A stretch of DNA of 64,000 nucleotides from Guyanagaster necrorhizus (GCF_019112545.1 NW_025064905.1:310784-374783), one strand, 5' to 3'. Shown: positions 12,148 through 24,669, counted from the first letter of the stretch. Translations and numbers: made by a program. The notes: generated from the letters alone by a model not told the origin.

Positions 12148-13583
12148 GGATATACTAGGGGTTTATATGGGCCTACCCCCACGACTGACGACACAGATAG
12201 AGAAAAGATGCAAATGAATATGCTAGTCGAGAGTTTCTCTCATTCTTGTTCCAAACTCCACAATCAAGTTCGCTAGGCGTGTCGGATTAATAAGTTGTCA
12301 CATTTTCACTATCAGCGGGAACAGCATCGTTGGGAGGCGCAGAAATTCGTAACCTTTCAAATTGAGACAGACTCAGGGACCGACATCGTGGTGTAAGTTG
12401 CTGATTTCGAATCTCATATTATAATTTCTGGACTCGGTCACGTGACAGAAGGGACGATTTCCACACGTCGCACGTCAATTTTCCAGAACAGTGTCAGGAT
12501 CTCGAGTGTCTATAAGACTGGTTAGCGCTAACTTTCCAAAGAACTGCTGTGAATTCAGTCAAGTGCACACCCTTTCATAGTTGATAACAGAAACCTTCTC
12601 ACCCTTAATCAACGTCGTCTTCGAATTTCTATTTGCAAAAAGGCGTAACGAAACCTTGTTACCGTAGTTCGAGATGTCAATCACTACTGGACAAAATCTT
12701 GAAGACCTGCACTGACATCGAACATAGGTAAATACTCCTGATCTTGCTCCATGAAATATGAGGGCAGATAGCTAATGCATCCAAGCAGATCCGTTTAGCG
12801 GTTAGCCTTTTAAGAACTTTAACGTGCATCTTGCATCTCAGAAGCTGTCAGTGCTTTGGCTACTAAATTACCCGGAATAGCCTGGAATAAGATCTCCAGA
12901 TGCGCAATGTCTAGCCTAGTTACGGCACACTAGTCTGACACGATCGGTGCTTCCCGTTTCTATGGTACTTGGCGTTCCAAGCTCAGTATGTGACCCACTT
13001 TCAACAAGAACACCCGCCCTCCATTCAAGATTTCAAACCCATTCTGGACAGCAGGTCCTCGACGCCACCCGACATCTCCAAGCGTGTCCTCCCACAGTTT
13101 GGCAGATTGTATGTAATCCTTCAGATGCTGATTATTGAACACACGGACTTTGTGAAATTCCTCCGTCAAGACCTGTGAAACTCGGCCCGACACTACTTAC
13201 AGCATAGCGTAAAATCTTCGACTCGGACATCACGCATCATTGATTGGGATAGGTGGGCGACTGACTAAGTCTTGGTAACTCTTGGTAACTCTTGGTACGA
13301 TTGAGACTGATAAAATTTTCTTAGCTTGGGGTAAAGCTGCATTTCCCGCTTAAAAAAATTCTAGGCTGTGAGGATTAAGGCCAAACAAGCTCCGTCACCG
13401 TCCGAGGATACGGCGACCACTAAGTAGAAGAGAAGAGAAAGACAAAAAAGAGAGGTGATAGACAGTGGCGTGTTCCGGATCGGTAATTGCCGTCACGGTA
13501 CTCAACTTGTGAACGTTCTTCTATCATGCGTTCTTACTCGCACAGAATCATGCCCAGTAACTGTATCCTCCGCAGCTTCACAA
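12148..13583. other. intergenic stretch upstream of the SRPK-like kinase
   Basis: About 1.4 kb without a supported gene. A 69-residue frame at 12969-13178 starts only at TTG and lacks family features. The stretch contains a short tandem repeat (13271-13297) and a purine-rich run just before the kinase (13425-13455). Confidence 0.5.
13271..13297. repeat. 10-base tandem repeat, about 2.7 copies
   Basis: The unit CTTGGTAACT occurs twice perfectly, followed by a partial third copy (CTTGGTA). It lies about 290 bases before the proposed kinase start. It could be a repeated factor site or neutral slippage; the sequence alone cannot decide. Confidence 0.85.
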
Positions 13584-14988
13584 ATGTCCACCAAGTCCAC
13601 CAAACATCCTAAGCTCTTCCCTCTCTTCACAGCACCTGCCCTAAAGTTCAAATTCGCCATCCGTTTCAATCTCGCACATTCTTCGAAACAGAAATCGCCT
13701 TCAAGGACATATCCGCCCAAGCCGGATCTGCCAACGCAAACACCAGAATTGACCCCTGGGACTGTGCTCGGCCGTGGGTTGGAGTACACGTTGGTACGAC
13801 CCCTGGGCGATGGCGGGTTCTCGACGGTCTGGTTGGCACAGACAGATAAAGAGGACGACGTAGACGACGGCGCATCTTTCCATACCGCCTTGACATATCT
13901 CTCTCCGTCACCATCAAACCTCGTCGCCATCAAAGTCCTCACAACAGCAGGCGAACGGACTCGCGAACTGTCGAAGCATTTGCGGCTGGATCACCCGCCA
14001 GACCAGCTCGTCAAGTTGCTCGACCATTTTACCTTTTCCAAGCGGAGCGAACGGCCATCTACAGCGGAGCAGAAGGGAAAACGAAGCAGACGACTCTCCC
14101 TTCCCCCTGCGTTCCCTGTTCGCCATAGCTTACCCTTACCTGCCCCATTTCCGTCAACATGTCTTGTACTTTCTCTTCACGGACCAACCATCACTGATCT
14201 CAAACGCCATCTTTCTAGTCGCTGGCTACCCATGCCTGTAGTAAGACGTATCGCAAATGACGTCTTGGCCGCACTCAGTTTCCTTCACTCCCAGCGTCTC
14301 GTTCACGCTGACGTCCAGCCACGGAATATCCTCCTGTCCCTACCTGATGCCCTCTCTCTCGACCAATCGGAGTGGAGATTCGTTCTAGCAGACCTAGGCC
14401 ACGCCGTCCAGCTTCCTCACAAACGCCACCCTTCGTCAAACGTTCAGCCGCATGCCCTTCGCGCACCCGAGGTTATATTGGGTTTGACTTGGGACGAGAA
14501 GATCGATCTCTGGAGTTTAGGTTGCCTGCTGTACGAGTTCGCCACGGGTGGCCCGCTCTTTGACCCATTCTTCCAACCCACGCCGGATTATGAGGCTATG
14601 ACCCCCGCTCAGATTCACCTGCTGCAGATTATCGAGCAAGTTGGGGAAGTACCCCAATCGATGAGGGATCCTGGCACCAGGGGACGGGTTCAAGAGTTCT
14701 ATGACACAGATGGTGAGCTCTTTCTTCGATGGCCAGACATACAGTACTCATTCCCGTATTACAGGAACCTTCAGATGTCCCTTCCCGCTCCAAATGACTT
14801 CTCTCGAAGCGATCGCCAAGGGCGTGTGGAAGACCCCATCGTCTGCTACCCGCTTAAGCAGTAGCGAAGCCAGGAACCCTGAACGCGAGCATTTCTGTGC
14901 GTTCTTGCGCACGATTGTGTGCGTCGACCCACAAAATCGGTTGAGTGCAAGAGAGGCGCGCTTAGAGAGTTGGGTTACGACGTCATGA
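13584..14988 (+). CDS. SRPK-like protein kinase with altered catalytic loop
   Basis: Exons 13584-14712 and 14765-14988 give 450 residues. Kinase motifs in order: a Gly loop (LGDGGFSTVW), VAIKVL (ATP-binding Lys), HADVQPRNILL as catalytic loop, DLGHA in place of DFG, RAPEVILG, and DLWSLGCLLYE. The DLG variant and RAPEVILG with a long insert between lobes are typical of SRPK/LAMMER-related kinases, which phosphorylate SR splicing factors. In the catalytic loop the usual Lys (HxDxKxxN) is replaced by Gln, so catalysis may be altered. The start is the ATG of MSTKSTKHPKLF; the upstream open frame has only GTG. Without the intron the frame would end early at 14864 and lose the C-lobe end (FCAFLRTIVCVDPQNRLSA). 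Substrate unknown. Confidence 0.8.
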
Positions 14989-15494
14989 CCCAGACCTACA
15001 TATATTGCCTTGTTTCATACCATCTTATTTCGGTCCTATCGATTCCACTCTTTCCTTACTGGGTTACTTAGATCACTTTTCTGGTAGATGTCAACTGTAG
15101 TCTTGTATTAACTATAATGGGGTTTCCGTACACGCTCAGTCTGTAAATATACCAAAGATGCTCTGATTGAAGAGATGACAACTTGATTCGATATCAACCC
15201 AGTATGATATCGTAAGAATCTAAGTACTTGGGCATAGCGGCGAAGCAGGGCTCGTCCGCCTGCATGATTTCTCTAAAGCTTAAGCTTAGGCGGAGAAGAG
15301 CTGCTTATGCACCGCAGGCCCCGATGTCTGTCCACTGTCCTGAAGTCGCCGTGGGGACTTAGGTACCGGAACTGTATAGCTTAGTTCGTTGTTGGACCTT
15401 GGTGCCATGCGAACTTTGAAGTTTGAACAATAAACAAAGAATTTAGAAGGATATAATTATAATATAAAAACAACTTTAAACATCGGAGCTCAGT
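14989..15494. other. intergenic, kinase 3' flank to tRNA
   Basis: About 500 bases with no supported gene. The part just left of the tRNA is AT-rich. On the minus strand it carries a T-run near 15464-15468, a plausible RNA polymerase III stop for the tRNA. Confidence 0.55.
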
Positions 15495-15586
15495 GCATTA
15501 AGGGGGAATCGAACCCCCGGCGGGTCGAACTATGCTTCGCATATTTCACATGGCAACGACCCAGGTTACCACTACCCCATTAATGC
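15495..15586 (-). tRNA. tRNA-Gly(GCC) with an intron
   Basis: Read on the minus strand, the ends pair as a 7-bp acceptor stem (GCATTAA with TTAATGC). The D arm GGGT-AGTGGTAA-CCT folds, and the T arm is GGGGG-TTCGATT-CCCCC. The anticodon stem GGTCG/CGACC encloses loop bases TTGCCA. It is then interrupted by about 22 bases placed just after position 37, the canonical nuclear tRNA intron site, before the last loop T. Anticodon GCC gives glycine. Internal A and B boxes are present, and a T-run lies downstream. Removing the intron leaves about 70 bases, normal for tRNA-Gly. Confidence 0.9.
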
Positions 15587-15800
15587 TTACAACAATGGGC
15601 TCAATCTTTTGTATTTCATTTGTCAAAGTTCTCGATAGTCCCAAACACATTTTTTCAAAAAAAGGATCATGGAACTTCGGAAGGGTTACATAAGAGCTTC
15701 GACAGACCACTAAGCCAGCAAAGATATACAATTACAGGTCATTTCAATACGTACAACCATATAAAAGCAAAGGGTATCATCCACAATAAACATAACAGAA

Positions 15801-18465
15801 TTAAAATGCCCATCCATCACCACTGTACTCCAGGTGAGATGAAAGATCATCTTTGTTGAACAAAGTGACAAGGTCTTCCTGGTAGTTAACCCAGATCGCC
15901 GGAACAGAGCCATTCGTGGCTCCATTGGCGAACGGCACGCCTCCAGGCGGAACCGGAGGCTGCATTCTATGTGACGCAGCCGTCGCCAGCGAATACAGCA
16001 TGTCCGCACCATGTGGAATCGGACTGGTCTCCTCCTTTGGCACACCACCGTTAACAGGTACCGGCTGCCGCGGATGCGGATGTTTAATATCCTCTTGAAT
16101 CGCAGAGTCATCCAAACCCACCTCCTCCTGATCTCCAGCCTCTTCCAGGCTGCCTCGATATTTATGTCTATACATCCCCTCCCTATCATCAGTATTAAGG
16201 TCCTCTTCTGCGGCAGAGCCAAAGCCTTCGACCTGCCGGTGCGGATTTTCATGGCGGGACGGGAAGGTAACAGATACTTCCTTTAAGCTAGCATGCCATC
16301 GACCTGCCATCGTAGGCCAGACAGCCGCCAACTCCAGTAAGAGTGTTAAGGCATCCTGGATAGCAGGTCCGGAGTACTCTGCTAATGAAGGGCATACTAG
16401 ATAGATTCAATGAAATGAGATGATTGTAGACCTATGGGTATATAAAACTTACGCCAAGTCCAACGCTTGAGGTATGATAATACAGACCCCGACATGTAAA
16501 TAGCAAAGCCCTAAATAGAGTAGTTAAAGAAGAAAACATCACCTATCTGGTGCAGCAAAGATCGTACCATCATCGGCGTTGAGCCTCTGGTAAAAGGCAT
16601 AGTTGGCACCCAGCTCTTTACGAGTTCGATAACTTTGAGCGCATGGGCAAACATTTCATGGACAATAGTCTCCCAGAACCTTGGAGGTGCCACTTCTGGC
16701 CGATAGTTTGAAGGATTGATTGTTGATGAATGGACGTCCCGAGCCATCATCGGTAAATATGACCGACGCAGTACGATGTGTGACAAGTGCATAATCATGA
16801 AAATGCATCGGTAACCCTTGGAACGTTTCTCAATACAAGTGAGTAAATGTTGAAAGATACATACCAAGTCCAGGCTCTTGCTCTGATACGCTAGGAGATT
16901 CGATAACGACCACGTCTGTCTATTGGTCAATTTACTTTCCCAGTTTTGCAGCTCGGTGGCCATCTGAAAGTAATCGCTGTCACTCCTCCATGGAGCCGTC
17001 GTGGGTCCAGCCTTCGCTCTCTGCAGTGCACCCCTTGCTACCCGCGCCCATATGTCTGCGATTATGACCAAGTTACCATAGAGCGACCGATCGCCATTCG
17101 AGTTCGTCGAGTTAGTGTCCACAATTTCACTGTTCAACTGTGGATCAATAGGGAAACGGGACTGCGGCGCTAGTCGCGGTCGCGCGTGAGTCCCCTCCAT
17201 CACTGTCGCCGGACCATTGTATCCAAACGTAAAATGATCCTCGTCGCATGGCAGCGGAATCGTCACCTTGTTTAGGTCAAACGATATTGGTCGCCCGCAT
17301 CCAGAGCTCAACAGATTGTCGCTCATGAAGATGACCCACCAAGTCCGCCGGGATACCTCGGCGTTGATGATCTGCTCCACGCTCGCGTCGGGGCGAAGGT
17401 CGAAGGATTCTTCCTGCGAAAGTCGGAGGACGGAAGCCATCCGTGCGGCAATCCCGAGGAAGATCCAGCTACGGTCCCGAAACCCGCTTCCCCAGTTCCA
17501 TATGCTGCATAGGAAGAACGCCTGGGCTCTATCAAGGGAAGCCGCGGCCAGCATTTCCTGGCCAACCAGTAATTGTGCACGTTTTGCAAAGGTATTGGCT
17601 GCATTGACCGGTGTTGAAAATCGCTGTATTAGGGTAGGAGTGAATCGCGCTGAGACTGAAAGCATCGAAAGAAGGAGAAAGGTGCTCAGAGATTGCGGGG
17701 AGGTCTGAAGAGTGTGCATGAAAGTCGGTTTGTGTAGGAAACCTGTTTGAACGTGAGCAATGAAAGAGGGATAGATTCATGTCGTACCTAGCTGAAAATA
17801 GGTTGAAAAGAACCATTCGCACGCTTCGACGAGTTCTTCGTGAGGAGGGAGCCTGACGAAGATCTGATCAGTGGGAAGGTATCAATATACGCAACACAAA
17901 CAGTTCCTGGTGGGAAGAAGATTTTGAGGACAAAGCCTGTGAACAGTTGTCGCAAAACCTTTCAACAGGGCTTCTGTGGAAGAATTTGTAAGCCTCTATG
18001 GTGCTATGATAGGATACTTACTGAGGGGTCAGCGGTCCCGCCTTCGCGCCATCATAGCCATCGGAACGGTGTCCTCTACGCCAGAGTAAGCAACCATTCT
18101 CACCATGAAGAAAAACAAAAGAATCGTACCCATCAAGGTCCTTGGGGCGTGTCTGCCGCTTTCGATTCTGGGGAGGTCGGGGCTATAAAAGGAATAAAAA
18201 AGAAGGTTAGCGCAGGCATTTGTACAGGCAGATCGCAACTGACGGCTCTGTCGATGGCACTCATGCCTCGCGGCAAAAACTGGCATTCATTAGGCACGCC
18301 TGCTTCGATACAGCCGCGACATCGTCCCTTCTCTTCATCCTTGACGCATTTTGCTCGAAGACGACGGCATCGTCTGCAAGCTACACTGGACCGCTTCTGC
18401 TTCGGAGGTGGAACAAGGATCTCTTCGCCAAGCGAAGTGGATGCGGTCGAATCTGGCTCTAGCAT
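15801..18465 (-). CDS. Zn2Cys6 fungal-specific transcription factor
   Basis: Nuclear regulator on the minus strand. Exons are 18465-18244, 18182-18130, 18075-18022, 17852-17788, 17742-16865, 16816-16568, 16510-16453 and 16396-15801. They sum to 2175 bases, 724 residues, stop-free. The zinc cluster is C-RRC-RRLRAKC ... GRC-RGC-IEAGVPNEC, followed by QFLPRG, the form common in basidiomycete regulators. The fungal_trans domain follows with ACEWFFSTYFQLGFLHKPTF, SRRTWWVIFMSDNLLSSGCG and a helical C-terminal half. The extreme C-terminus is Pro/Glu-rich and probably activating. Start is the first in-frame ATG before the cluster; an upstream frame opens only with TTG. The fourth intron (about 170 bases) is longer than its neighbours and could hide a small exon. 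Confidence 0.87.
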
Positions 18466-19526
18466 TCTCCCGTGGCGGTGGGTAGGTGACAACTGAGAAT
18501 CTGGCAGGCAGGAACCGGCACGGCACTTTCCTGTCGGCAATTTCGACTCCAACAGGGGTGAAAATGTCCGCCTTTCGCTTCAGCACCGACTGTTGCAATG
18601 AGAACCGTCGCAGGACGGGATATGGGCCAAAGGACGTAGTGGAGGTGGCGGTATGAAAGCAGAAACAACTGCCGCCGGCAAAACGTGACGTTCTTATTGA
18701 CTTGAACTTTGTATTCGCTGCAAGTCCGTCCCGTACCACCCTTCTGAAGGGCATTATCGTGCTCGGGCATGTCCTGCGCTCATGAACAATGGTCCCGATC
18801 CTATACTATCCTATACATCTTCGTTCCTGTACGACATGGAATATACTGCAAAAGGCTAGGCTAGCCTTCCCCACCTGAAAAATCGCAGTCACTTTGAACG
18901 GCCCGGATGAAATGGAGCATCATTTTCTCCGTAAACAATGTGGCACAGAGTGCACAGTCCGAGGCCGCGAGGACTTTATGATTGCACCGTATGTTGTGGA
19001 ATGAAAACTGGTGTAACAACTTCAAGTTGACTGTCGGAAAAGTGATAGTGCCTTGTGAGATCGCCATCACTGCTAGCACCAACGCTGTGGATTGGCAGCT
19101 CCATTCGCAGATGAAGGATGGGGTAGATGGCGAGCCGGGGGGAAGAAATCTGGATATCTTTCTGGATCATGCGAAGAATGTAGTATATTCGAATAGTATG
19201 TGCACCCTCTATAGACGTCTCGCTCAGAATACCTTGTCCACCCCGTTGCTAATCCATGGCGATCATCGAACCTACTGCCGACCTCAATCGTTAGCATCGT
19301 TAGTTTCTACATTGAATACTAGTACCACGCAGTCGAATCGATAATGCACATGCATACTAAACCATTACTTTCGACTGGCCTCTCTCCCCCAGTCGCATTA
19401 TCCGAATAAGCTATTCTCCCGCGATGCGTCGACGCGTCGCGTTACGAAAGACTGACGATGGATGATCGATCGATTCGGAAATCAAACGAACTTCCAATTG
19501 TCACTTCAAGTTCAAGCACCGACATT
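18466..19526. other. intergenic stretch, promoter side of the Zn2Cys6 gene
   Basis: About 1.06 kb. The first few hundred bases should be the promoter of the minus-strand regulator. Short frames exist on both strands (for example 18982-19344 on +, 19073-19297 on -) but lack recognisable domains or consistent splice sites. Confidence 0.5.
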
Positions 19527-20030
19527 CTACATGTGCCGACGGGCCCCGTTTTTCACAAAGGGCGCATATCGGACAGCTCGAAGGATTGCCACCAATCCGA
19601 AAGAGATGCCCAATGTATACAAAGAGGCCCCTTCAAGCTGTAAGTTGTAACGATATGAAGCCCGTCATTCAATACCAAGAATTTCAAGAGTACATAACAA
19701 GAGACACGCAGCCCACTGAGCCCAGTCATCGCGGCTAATAATGGTCCGAGACACATAGCCAAGGAGCGAAACTTCTGTCATCCGTAAAGCATATTTCGAC
19801 TCCTGCGTTTGGCGTGGCTGAGTGAAAGTGCGGGTCGAAAAACTTGAAATTGATAGGAGGAAGGAGAGACCGTACTTTATATGTATACTCTTAAAGAATA
19901 TTGTCCCATGCGATAGATGCCGCTGCATGTGCGTGCACATTTTGTATCGATACACGCTTGGAGGTCTTGGGACCTGTGCATCAAACGAACTGGAACTCGC
20001 CGGTAGCGGAAAAGTCAACGGCGTGGCCAT
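19527..20030 (-). CDS. unassigned minus-strand coding-like fragments
   Basis: An open frame from an ATG at 20030 contains the segment MTEVSLLGYVSRTIISRDDW. After a T-rich stretch ending in TTACAG it can join a second open segment (LEGASLYTLGISFGLVAILR) that stops with TAG at 19527-19529. Hydrophobic helices and the GY.SR pattern faintly recall RTA1-like membrane proteins, but the product is far too short and no full domain is seen. It may be a relic or part of a larger spliced gene. I do not assign a function. Confidence 0.22.
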
Positions 20031-20425
20031 CGCTGGCACGACGGAAGCGACAGAGGGAAAATGCTGATTGTGCAGTCAATCATATAAATAATGCTGACAC
20101 ATAAAAAAAGCACTTATTCATGCATTGCCTTCCACCATAGTCGGACTTGGCCTAACATGACATCGGTGATATCGTCGTCGACCGCGGATATAGCTAAGGA
20201 CAGCCGTTGACAAAGAAAACGCTGCAATCCTAGCAAGCTGCTTTCGCGTAGGACTATTCTGAATACCGCCACAAGCCGAATCTCAAGTCGAAAGGGCAAG
20301 GGGATGGGCCAAACATGCAAACCCAACGGCCCCGCTAAGAGGTATGGTGCTTGTCGTTCTCCGACAACAACTGCCAGGTCTTTTTTTAGAAGAGCCAGAC
20401 TGAACAGTTACGGTAGCTAATTAAG

Positions 20426-21400
20426 TTATGCGGCGTTGAGAGGAGATGACGAGGAAGGGGAGAGGACCAGATTGTATTGGCCTGTGCCCATCCCAGCGAC
20501 GACCAATGCGGAAATCATGGACTCAAGCGTGATGGATCCGATGAATTGATGCACGAATCCGACACCTATGGCACGGATACATTTATCAGTCACAAGTTCT
20601 CATCGGGAACGAAAGGACAATGAAATACCAAAAATCCAAAGGGGATGGGCAAACTGCACCTGAGAAAAAACATATCCTGTCCCTGTAATCATCTAGTCAC
20701 CAATGCCCTGAGGTTATAACGCCAAAAGATTTATTTATTCATTGATTAGATATAGAATCCGATAACCTGCCGAGTATTGATAGAGCCAGAATCCCCAAAC
20801 TTGGTACAAGCTTGAAGTAGATACCGAGGCCAGTGTAGAAGATTCGAAAGGGCAAGATGAGCATCTTCGCATAGCTGTATTGAACGGATAATAACGCCAA
20901 GGTCATAGCGACACAAAGTACTACAGAGCCTCGCAATAACAAAAGTCTAGTTCCGGAAAGGGTTGGCATGAGTTGGTACAGATCTACAAGACGGAGCTTA
21001 CCCAGGATATATAGTTCCGCCTCCAGATATTATCCTAAAGTAACAAGCATCTTTCGGATGGCCTACAGTTCCGTTTGCCATAATTAGAATGCTTCTGAGG
21101 AGGTCAATATGCCAGACCTTTGCCACGAAGGTCCAGCAAGAATCATCTGGGAGAGAAATACCCAATGGATAGCATCGACACGCATGGGAACAGCAGAGAG
21201 ATCCTATGAGGCAGAGTGTGGGCGCATCTACAAGCAGATATTTTTAAGTGAAAGTTAAGAAAAGATTTATCACCCAGAAACTGTGGACAGACGTTATCCA
21301 CTGACAGTGCACCTAGGGCGTAGTATTCTTGGTGGCTCACAGAGAGCTGCCGTAAGCATGATTTTCCTCTGTAATAGAACTTACAACGTAATCTCGGCAA
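20426..21400 (-). CDS. unassigned spliced coding-like region
   Basis: Reading the minus strand, four open segments can be joined by GT..AG introns in one frame. They are an exon around 21230-21018 (containing DDSCWTFVAKVWHIDLLRS and RIISGGGTIYPG), one around 20925-20775, a short MITGTGYVFSQVQFAHPLWI segment near 20690-20640, and a final exon GVGFVHQFIGSITLESMISA. A TAA at 20426-20428 ends the gene. The consistent frame across three introns argues for coding. The start is unresolved: further candidate exons lie up to about 21820. No family was recognised. It could be a genuine lineage-specific gene or a decayed one. Confidence 0.3.
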
Positions 21401-22071
21401 TGCAGTGTGAGAGATTACTATCGCAAGACATCAGAGAACCTCGTTACTACTAGCACCATTTGACTAGTAGAAGCATTCAAGCCGACTGACCCGAAGGTCC
21501 TGAACCTAATTCATTTTCAGCAACATGAAACGCATTCAGACAACAGAACTGTCCTTTCATAACCTTATCTGCCCAAGCTATGACACCTTCAAGTTGGAAA
21601 AAGAGGTAAGAAATTGTTTGCCGAAAATTGCAGGATGGCTCACATCTGATGCATAAATAGCAAGAAGATAATCAACTGTAATGACAGCAAACTGGTGGGC
21701 AATTTTCGAAACGGGAGTTGCAATGACTGGTCACTTGCAGGTTGCTGGCACGAAGAGTTTCAGATCTAATAGAGACGCAGCGATTGGGAGTCAGAGTCAG
21801 CTTCGGAATGCAATGAGACCGCCATGGCAGGTAATATAGAAAAATTTTTCTTGCCTCCTATCCCATTTTTACAGCAGGTTGTTCGGGACCGGTGATACTG
21901 CTACAGCGCTGAAGTGAAAGGTCAGGTGCCGCCGGCAGAAATGATGATAAACGATCGAAAATACTCCGGCAAGTAAAATATAAATCGTGCCTTTTAGATC
22001 ATTTCTTTATATGTGCCCGTCGATAAATACGTCGACGTGGTGAAGGACCGCTCTGCGCTTCATTCTTTACC

Positions 22072-24669
22072 ATGGTGGGCGTTTCAAAGGTTCGACAAAC
22101 CTTTTCTTCATGGGAGAACTTTCGGCGCGTTCTTCAAGTTCCAGAGGATCAGTACGTTTCTCAAGGTGCGTCTTGTGCGTACATAGACTCGCTCATTGCG
22201 CTGACTACTTAGTAAAGGGTATCAGGTATGTTTCTTTCTTTCAGCAGTTCTATTCCATTGCTCATTATGTTCTACCCACCAGTGGAGCAACCACGAGTAA
22301 CATCCACCTTCCTTCTCGAATGTACCAAACTGAACAGTTTGTAGCCTTGATCCTACTCCTCCAGAAGAGCGTAAATGGTCTGCCTGGGTTTTCTCCGCAT
22401 TTTGGATGGCCCATGCCATGAATGCGTCTGCTTGGACTGCGGGCTCCGCGGTGCGTTTCCCCTGGTCTTTGTTGAAACGTGTTGACCTCGTTTACCAGGT
22501 CGTGGGGCTCGGATTGAGGTGGTGGCAAGCATGGCTTGCTCTCAACATCGCTCACATTATTGGAGTATGTACGGAGACTATCCTATGTTCTACTACAACT
22601 CAAGGCATTGTCCAGACGTTTATGGTCGTTGCAAATGGCCGGATGGCGGCCCGCTATCACATTGGATACCCTGCATGTATAAGGGCATCTTGGGGTATGT
22701 GGGGCTCTTACATGGCTGTATCCATGAGGTTTGTCCAGGTGTAGGAATGATCTTTTCCTCGATGTTGATGTGTATGATCGGTCAGAGCCATTATCTGTGT
22801 AAGCAATCCTCATTGCATCGTTCAATAGGTCAGGCTGACCTACTTGTCCATCAGGTCATCTGGAACGGCGTCAATACATTTTACGCGGGTCGTATGGTGG
22901 ATGTATGTCTTCAGTGCATTTGGCCGTCTTGGGCCAATGTGAAAAATACATTGCCGGAGTCGTCGGGGATCACTACCCGCCAATTGGGAAGTTGTAAGTC
23001 GCTGATATTATTCCTTTGAGTCTAGTCTGTCACTGATTGATATCATAGTCATAATTGCATGGTTTGTCTGTTCGTGCTAGCGCAGGTTTCTCCTCTCCGC
23101 CCATTGAATTTACCAAATCATACAGTCCAATGTCTGACATTTTTTCATCCTCGGGACTTGAGAGTATTCTATGCCGTCAAGTCCGTCATTGTAGTGAGCC
23201 CCATCATCTTTGACATGAACACGATTAGTCGATTCATACTTACTGTGTCCAGTTTATAGCCTTGCACGCTATTTTAATATGGTGGATGAAGAAGAATGGT
23301 GGCGCGACCTTTCCTCTTGAAGCTTCGAGGCGACTGACTAGCTCTGAAACTGGCTGGTATTTTATGCAAGCGTTCAACAGCGGATTTGGAACACTGTCAT
23401 CGTTAACGGTCAATCAAGCTGACATAGCCCGTTATGCAAGAAATCCGAACGATCAGGTATGTTATTGTACATCCGTCTACAGCACCTTTGAACGCACTAC
23501 GACAGTTCTGGGGCCAAATTTTTATGTTCCCTATTGCGTCTGCACTTCCGGGCCTCTATGGAATCTTGGTAGCATCGGCTAGCATGGACCTATACGGCGA
23601 GGCGGCTTGGAACCTCTGGGATGTCTGCCAAATCATGCTTGATCAATACCCGCACAATTCGGCGGCTCGTTTCGGTGTTTTTCTTGCATCTGCAAGCGTC
23701 GCCCTAGCTTTGATTGCCGTCAATCTCGCTACCAACGTAAAAATTTGATTCTTCGAAAACATAAACGTCTCATCTAATTACTTTCATCAGTGCCTGCCAT
23801 TCGGAAGTGATGTGTCTGCCCTGTTTCCCAAGTACATGACTATTAGACGAGGCCAGTTCATTGCTTGTCTGCTGGGTATAGCCATCGTTCCATGGAAGAT
23901 TTTGAAGGACGGAGCTACATTTTTGGCTTTTTTATCGTAAGCTGCAAATATGTTACTCTGATAGCTATCTAATGGTTTCATAGTGGCTACGGATATTGGC
24001 TGGCACCCCTTGCCGCCATTCTCTTCGTGGACTATTTGTAAGTCTGGACTCTGATCTGTGGTCTATCTAATGACGTATCAAAAAGCGTCATCAAGCGTGG
24101 GAATATCATAACGAAGGAGCTGTACAATGGAACGCCTACGGGTCATTACTGGTATACCGGCGTAAGTTATCTTCAACCGTTCTATTTTTTGAGGCCTGTC
24201 TGACTCGTGGCACAGGGATGGAACATTCGCGCCCCAGTCGTGACCATCTTATCTTTGATTCCTTGCATGCCTGGGTATGTATTTCCTCTTTAATTTCTAT
24301 ATCATTGCTCCTGATGAACCTCGGTTAGATTTGCAGCTAGCATTTCAGATTCAGTGCATATCTCCGATGCAGCTAAGGATCTCAATACATTTTCGTACGT
24401 TCCTGTTATCGTTTTATTTTCTAGCGCACTTGATAACGATCTTTAGTTTTATATTGACCTATATCATCGCCGGTTTCCTATATTATATTTCCTACCTGAT
24501 ATCCCCCCTCGATGCGAAGTGGAGGAATGACGAGCCATTTGAGGCAGTGGCGGACGCTCAAGACGAAGATGAGAAGGGACGGCTCGCCTCGAAGGCATTC
24601 GATAGTGAAAGTGGTTCGACTCCGGAGTCGGACAAGAACGTGGATGCAGATATCTATCTTGTGGATTAA
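22072..24669 (+). CDS. NCS1 family nucleobase/allantoin-type permease
   Basis: Plasma-membrane H+ symporter of the nucleobase-cation-symport-1 (Fur/Dal4) family, importing uracil, allantoin, uridine, thiamine or related compounds. At least ten short exons on + give, in order: WSNHDLDPTPPEERKWSAWV, AHAMNASAWTAGSA, RWWQAWLALNIAHIIG, MVVANGRMAARYHIGYP, VIWNGVNTFYAGRM, IWPSWANVKNTLPESSGITT, HPRDLRVFYAVKSVIV, NSGFGTLSSLTVNQADIARY, GQIFMFPIASALPGLYGIL, FALFPKYMTIRRGQFIACL-like segments, ILFVDYFVIKRGNI, LYNGTPTGHYWYTGWNIRAP and a last helix with an acidic tail. These match NCS1 signatures (TLPESSGI, QADIARY, YF.....RG). Start at ATG 22072; stop TAA ends at 24669. The splice sites around 23000-23150 are not certain. 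Substrate cannot be read from sequence; the neighbouring PuuE-type genes suggest allantoin or a purine. Confidence 0.87.

Noticed and set aside
13455..13583. N-terminal extension of the kinase frame starting at GTG 13455
   Set aside because: No ATG in the extension and no conserved sequence; the ATG at 13584 is the better start.
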